Source: Patescibacteria group bacterium UBA6257 (lineage in GTDB: Bacteria; Patescibacteriota; Minisyncoccia; UBA6257). Taken from it: a stretch of DNA of 8,666 bases. This document shows, piece after piece, positions 5,809 through 8,666 of the stretch. Below the pieces are notes generated by a model, which ran no database searches, was not told the origin of the DNA, and worked only from the letters and a program-made list of their open reading frames with translations. A program made the translations under genes and the position numbers. The DNA lies in assembly GCA_002440845.1 (NCBI GenBank), contig DJVL01000017.1, forward strand, positions 17,870 through 26,535. The letters run 5' to 3'. How positions within the stretch are numbered: position 1 is the first letter of the stretch; each line of letters begins with the position of its first letter.

Positions 5809-6754
5809 GAACTATCAAAAAATAATTTTTTGGTTTTTCTTTATTTTATGCCTGTTTTTTGTCTTAGTTGGCTATTTTTCTCAAAAAATAAAAAATCAAA
5901 AAGAAATTTTGGCCAGAGACCTTTTGACTGCTTCGGGCTATCCTTTTAAGACCGGCATAGCGGGGATAGTTTTGGATGTCAATGAACCTCCGGCAATAGA
6001 CGCTTTTTCCTATCTGGTGGGGGAAGTGGAGACGGGAAAATTATTGGCAAAGAAAAATTCTGATTTTCATTTGTCGCCGGCTTCTTTGAGCAAATTAATT
6101 ACGGCAATGGTGGTTTTTGATAATTTTCCTTTTGATAAAGAAGTGCCGATTAGCGTCGATGCCGTAAGCGCCGAAGGAGAAGAAGGCGGGCTTATAGCCG
6201 GGGAAAGTTTAAAAGTTTTAGATTTGTTAAAAATTCTTTTAGTTTCTTCGTCAAATGACGCGGCCGCAGCTTTTTCTGAACTCTTTGAAAAAAACGGAAT
6301 GAATTTGATTGCTTTAATGAATCAAAAAGCGAAAGTTTTAGATTTATCCGGAACAGGATTTTTTAACGCCAGCGGCGTGGACCGGGAAGGAAATTTTACT
6401 ACCGCCGAAGATCTTTTTAAAACGGCAAGAAACATTTATCTGCTTTACCCTTTAATTGGAGAAATCACCAAGCAGGCTGAAGTTACAGTTTATTCTCTTG
6501 ACGGGAAAATTACTCATCATTTAATAAATACCAATGTCTTGGCTGGGAGGATAGAAAATTTATGGGGAGGAAAAACCGGTTCAACGCCGACTGCCAAAGA
6601 TTGTCTTTTAACAATTTATGATTTTAATCTCCCTAAAAAAAATGGTAAAATAACAATAGCGATAGTGGTTTTGAATTCCTCAGACAGATTTAGCGATACG
6701 CTAAAATTATATAATTGGATACAGGATATGATAGAAAAGAGTCAAAATGGATAA
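5765..6754 (+). CDS. Membrane-anchored serine D-Ala-D-Ala carboxypeptidase (PBP5/S11-like)
   Basis: This 329-residue penicillin-binding-protein-like serine peptidase of family S11 trims the terminal D-Ala of peptidoglycan pentapeptides outside the membrane. A basic cytoplasmic tail and one hydrophobic helix at about 20-37 (IIFWFFFILCLFFVLVGYF) form an uncleaved anchor, with no clear signal peptidase site. All three active-site motifs are present: SxxK as S107-L-S-K110 in SPASLSKLITAM, SxN as S162-S-N164 in SSSNDAAAAF, and KTG at 270-272 in GGKTGST. Family features such as GTGFFNASGVDREGN (186-200) lie in the expected order. The C-terminal amphipathic domain of classical PBP5 is missing, so the anchor is N-terminal instead. 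ATG 5765 (or TTG 5756) is the only start before the membrane segment, giving a 44-nt overlap with scpB. A dac gene near scpAB is also known in Bacillus. Confidence 0.87.
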   Translation: MTSFTEIHPLKKNHKNYQKIIFWFFFILCLFFVLVGYFSQKIKNQKEILARDLLTASGYPFKTGIAGIVLDVNEPPAIDAFSYLVGEVETGKLLAKKNSDFHLSPASLSKLITAMVVFDNFPFDKEVPISVDAVSAEGEEGGLIAGESLKVLDLLKILLVSSSNDAAAAFSELFEKNGMNLIALMNQKAKVLDLSGTGFFNASGVDREGNFTTAEDLFKTARNIYLLYPLIGEITKQAEVTVYSLDGKITHHLINTNVLAGRIENLWGGKTGSTPTAKDCLLTIYDFNLPKKNGKITIAIVVLNSSDRFSDTLKLYNWIQDMIEKSQNG

Positions 6755-6824
6755 TGAATTATGAATGACGAATAAATAATACAAAATACAATAGGGCTGT
6801 CTTATTAAATTAAAAACTTGTTCT
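6755..6824. repeat. 70-bp A/T-rich gap with short direct repeats
   Basis: The gap before mraY contains ATGAATTATGAATGACGAAT-type near-repeats (ATGAAT at 6754-6759 and 6761-6766, then ACGAAT) and AATACAAAATACAA at 6778-6791, an exact inverted copy of the sequence at 3737-3750. I see no hairpin with a U-tract and no clear -35/-10 pair. Whether mraY has its own promoter or is read through from the carboxypeptidase gene cannot be decided from the sequence. Confidence 0.5.
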
Positions 6825-7883
6825 ATGGATTTTAACTCTCCGGCTTTTCAAATAATCAGGGTTTTATTTCTCGGGGTTTTTTCAACTTTTGCAACATTTT
6901 TCTTTACACCTGCGGTAACCCATTTTCTTTATAAACATCGGTTGGGCAAACAAATCCGGGAAGATAAAAATACGCCAGTTTTTATTTCTTTGCATAAAAA
7001 AAAGGAAGGAACTCCAACAATGGGAGGCATTTTAATTTGGGGCGGAACGCTATTAACAACTTTTCTGTTTTTTATTTTTTCTAAAATAACCAATGGTTTT
7101 TTCGGCGCTTTGAATTTTTTATCCCGTTCTCAAACTTGGCTGCCCTTGGGGGCAATGACTGGCGCGGCATTTGTCGGTCTAGCCGATGATTTATTAGGGA
7201 TTTTCCATATCGGACCGAAAGGCGGCGGCTTGAGGATAAGAGATAAAATAATTATTTATACTTTAATAGCCGCCATAGGCGCTTGGTGGTTTTGGATAAA
7301 ACTGGAAAAGAGCATTATTCATGTGCCTTTTTTAGGTGAGATGAATTTGGGTTTTTGGTACCCAATATTTTTTATTTTTGTTTTAGTGGCAACAACTTTT
7401 TCTATGAATGAAACAGACGGCTTGGACGGCTTGGCTGGCGGAGTGGCTTTGATAGGTTTTTCTTGTTTATTGGTGGTAGCTTTTTCCCAGCAGAGATATG
7501 ATTTAGCCGCTTTTTTAGGAGTTTTTATCGGAACGATTACGGCTTTTCTCTGGTTTAATATTTATCCGGCTCGTTTTTTTATGGGAGACACCGGGGCAAT
7601 GGCTTTAGGGATAGTAATGGGTGTGGTAGCAATGATTACGGATACAGCTTTATTCCTTCCATTTTTCGGTTTTATTTTAATGGTTGAATCTTTGTCAGTT
7701 ATTGTCCAAAGAATTTATAAAAAAATAAAGAAAAAGAAATTATTTCTTTCTTCGCCCTTGCATCATCATTTTGAAGCTAAGGGCTGGCCAGAGACAAAAA
7801 TTACTATGAGGTTTTGGATTTTGTCTGGAGTGGCGGCGGCTTTTGGTTTATCTCTATACTTTCTTGATTTATTTTTGGTATAA
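6825..7883 (+). CDS. mraY: Phospho-N-acetylmuramoyl-pentapeptide transferase (MraY)
   Basis: This 352-residue polytopic inner-membrane enzyme transfers phospho-MurNAc-pentapeptide from UDP to undecaprenyl phosphate, making lipid I, the first membrane step of peptidoglycan synthesis. The length fits the family (about 320-360). Motifs in order are KKEGTPTMGGI (59-69), the Mg2+/catalytic aspartate pair D121-D122 in GLADDLLG, NETDGLDGLAGG (195-206), FFMGDTGAMALG (251-262) with the third catalytic Asp D255, and the triple-histidine loop PLHHHFE (H313-H315). About ten hydrophobic segments can be traced. One change stands out: the usual NAVNLTDGLDGL reads FSMNETDGLDGL. ATG 6825 gives the expected N-terminal helix; there is no Shine-Dalgarno. 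The gene is not flanked by the murD/ftsW/murG genes of a classical dcw cluster but follows another wall enzyme, the D-Ala-D-Ala carboxypeptidase. Confidence 0.96.
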   Translation: MDFNSPAFQIIRVLFLGVFSTFATFFFTPAVTHFLYKHRLGKQIREDKNTPVFISLHKKKEGTPTMGGILIWGGTLLTTFLFFIFSKITNGFFGALNFLSRSQTWLPLGAMTGAAFVGLADDLLGIFHIGPKGGGLRIRDKIIIYTLIAAIGAWWFWIKLEKSIIHVPFLGEMNLGFWYPIFFIFVLVATTFSMNETDGLDGLAGGVALIGFSCLLVVAFSQQRYDLAAFLGVFIGTITAFLWFNIYPARFFMGDTGAMALGIVMGVVAMITDTALFLPFFGFILMVESLSVIVQRIYKKIKKKKLFLSSPLHHHFEAKGWPETKITMRFWILSGVAAAFGLSLYFLDLFLV

Positions 7884-7884
7884 T
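7876..7884 (+). promoter_or_regulatory. Candidate extended -10 promoter for pilT
   Basis: TGGTATAAT (7876-7884) is a perfect extended -10 element (TGnTATAAT) straddling the mraY stop codon. The sequence 17 bases upstream (ATACTT, 7856-7861) is a poor -35, which extended -10 promoters tolerate. A second TATAAT lies at 7891-7896 without a TG or an acceptable -35. Initiation near 7891 would give a leader of about 87 nt carrying the 10-bp repeat before pilT. TATAAT arises easily by chance in DNA this AT-rich, so the call is tentative. Confidence 0.4.
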
Positions 7885-7897
7885 AAGTAGTATAATA

Positions 7898-7927
7898 GAG
7901 ATACATTGAAATTCCTTGAGATACATT
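7898..7927. repeat. Second copy of the 10-bp repeat family (three units)
   Basis: GAGATACATT (7898-7907), GAAATTCCTT (7908-7917) and GAGATACATT (7918-7927) are three in-phase units of the family seen at 181-271. They are followed at 7943-7970 by A/T-rich near-repeats such as TTGGAAATTATAAATTATAA. As with the first array, the units lie just upstream of a type IV pilus gene. Confidence 0.75.
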
Positions 7928-7977
7928 GTTAAAAATTTAAAGATGGAAAATTGGAAATTATAAATTATAAATAAGGT

Positions 7978-8666
7978 ATGGCCATTGATTATCAAAAAAA
8001 ATTAGCCGAGATAATGGTATTAGCTGCCCAGCAGGGAGCTTCGGATTTACATATCAGCGTCGGCAAACATCCGACAGTAAGAATTGACGGCAATCTTGTG
8101 CCAATTTCTCATGAGCCCATTCTTACTCCGGAAATGACAGCTGGCTTAATTAGCGTCTTATTGACGCCGGAACAGCAAGATAGGCTGATAACTGAAAGGG
8201 AAATAGATTTTGCTTTTTCTTTTGAAGATAAGGTGCGTTTTAGAGTAAATATTTATTTTCAGAAAGGTTATTTATCAGCCGCTTTAAGGTTAATCCCGGC
8301 AAAGATAAGGACAATTGAAGAATTGAATTTACCGCCTTTTCTTCACGAGTTTACTAAACACCAGCAAGGATTTTTTTTGGCAGTTGGTCCGGCCGGTCAC
8401 GGGAAAACTACAACTTTAGCAGCGCTTATAGATGAAATTAACCACAAGAGAATGGACCACATTATTACCATTGAAGACCCTATTGAGTATGCCTTTATTC
8501 AAGACAGGGCTTTGATTGACCAAAGAGAAGTGGGAAGTGACACCATTAGCTTTCATAGAGGTTTGCGTTCAATTTTAAGACAAGACCCTGATGTTATTAT
8601 GGTTGGAGAAATGAGGGACCCGGAATCTATTTCCATTGCTTTAACTGCCGCTGAAACCGGACATTT
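7978..8666 (+). CDS. pilT: Type IV pilus retraction ATPase PilT (3' end beyond window)
   Basis: The first 229 codons of a PilT-type hexameric secretion ATPase, which powers pilus retraction at the cytoplasmic face of the pilus base; the full family length is about 340-370. The N-terminal PAS-like domain begins directly with GASDLHISVGKHPTVRIDG (20-38), with no PilB-type N-terminal extension, hence PilT rather than PilB. The ATPase core shows Walker A GPAGHGKTTT (137-146), the Asp box ITIEDPIEY (163-171), the arginine-bearing LRSILRQDPDVIMVGEMRD (196-214) containing Walker B, and the start of the His box AAETGH (224-229) at the window edge. The Walker A differs from the usual GPTGSGKST (Thr to Ala, Ser to His) but keeps the catalytic Lys-Thr pair (K143, T144). 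ATG 7978 matches the family N-terminus; AAGG lies only one base upstream, too close for a normal Shine-Dalgarno. Confidence 0.93.
   Translation, partial: MAIDYQKKLAEIMVLAAQQGASDLHISVGKHPTVRIDGNLVPISHEPILTPEMTAGLISVLLTPEQQDRLITEREIDFAFSFEDKVRFRVNIYFQKGYLSAALRLIPAKIRTIEELNLPPFLHEFTKHQQGFFLAVGPAGHGKTTTLAALIDEINHKRMDHIITIEDPIEYAFIQDRALIDQREVGSDTISFHRGLRSILRQDPDVIMVGEMRDPESISIALTAAETGH

Noticed and set aside
1..8666. Alternative genetic code (TGA as glycine or tryptophan), as in some CPR lineages
   Set aside because: All nine downstream genes read through completely with the standard code, glycine uses GGN and tryptophan uses TGG; nothing requires an in-frame TGA.

Overview
The window is AT-rich, densely packed and entirely plus-strand. 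It holds ten protein-coding genes, of which the first and last are cut by the window edges. I see no tRNA, rRNA, CRISPR array, insertion sequence or minus-strand gene. Several traits suggest a Candidate Phyla Radiation / Patescibacteria (Parcubacteria-like) bacterium: short intergenic gaps filled with ~10-bp period A/T repeats, almost no Shine-Dalgarno sequences, lysine-rich low-complexity proteins, a PilM-PilN fusion, and a divergent FolD beside an RNase J-like enzyme of a type I associate with archaea and CPR bacteria. This taxonomic call is inference from style and gene families; there is no marker RNA here. The standard code fits: no reading frame needs TGA as a sense codon.

Layout. (1) 1-2248, type IV pilus block: the 3' end of a probable pilin-like gene, a 135-bp gap with a tandem 10-bp repeat, a PilX/GspK-like minor pilin, and a 505-residue protein joining a PilM-like actin fold to a PilN-like membrane segment and C-terminal domain. 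(2) 2249-2301, a gap with a perfect 14-bp-arm palindrome. (3) 2302-3732, an RNase J-like metallo-beta-lactamase/beta-CASP protein. (4) 3790-6754, a tightly coupled run of folD, scpA, scpB and a D-Ala-D-Ala carboxypeptidase-type serine peptidase, with a 1-nt gap and then overlaps of 19 and 44 nt. (5) 6825-7883, mraY. (6) 7978 to the end, the first 229 codons of pilT, preceded by a second copy of the 10-bp repeat and a candidate extended -10 promoter.

Functionally the window interleaves surface-pilus machinery (pilins, PilMN platform, PilT retraction motor) with housekeeping functions: RNA turnover (RNase J-like), one-carbon metabolism (FolD), chromosome condensation (ScpA/ScpB, partners of SMC), and cell-wall synthesis and trimming (MraY, PBP5-like peptidase). 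Nothing here amounts to a clearly new defence or mobile system. The points most worth a second look are the PilM-PilN fusion with eroded nucleotide-binding motifs, the catalytically divergent FolD, the unusual Walker A of PilT, and the 10-bp phased repeats that lie in front of both pilus transcription blocks.
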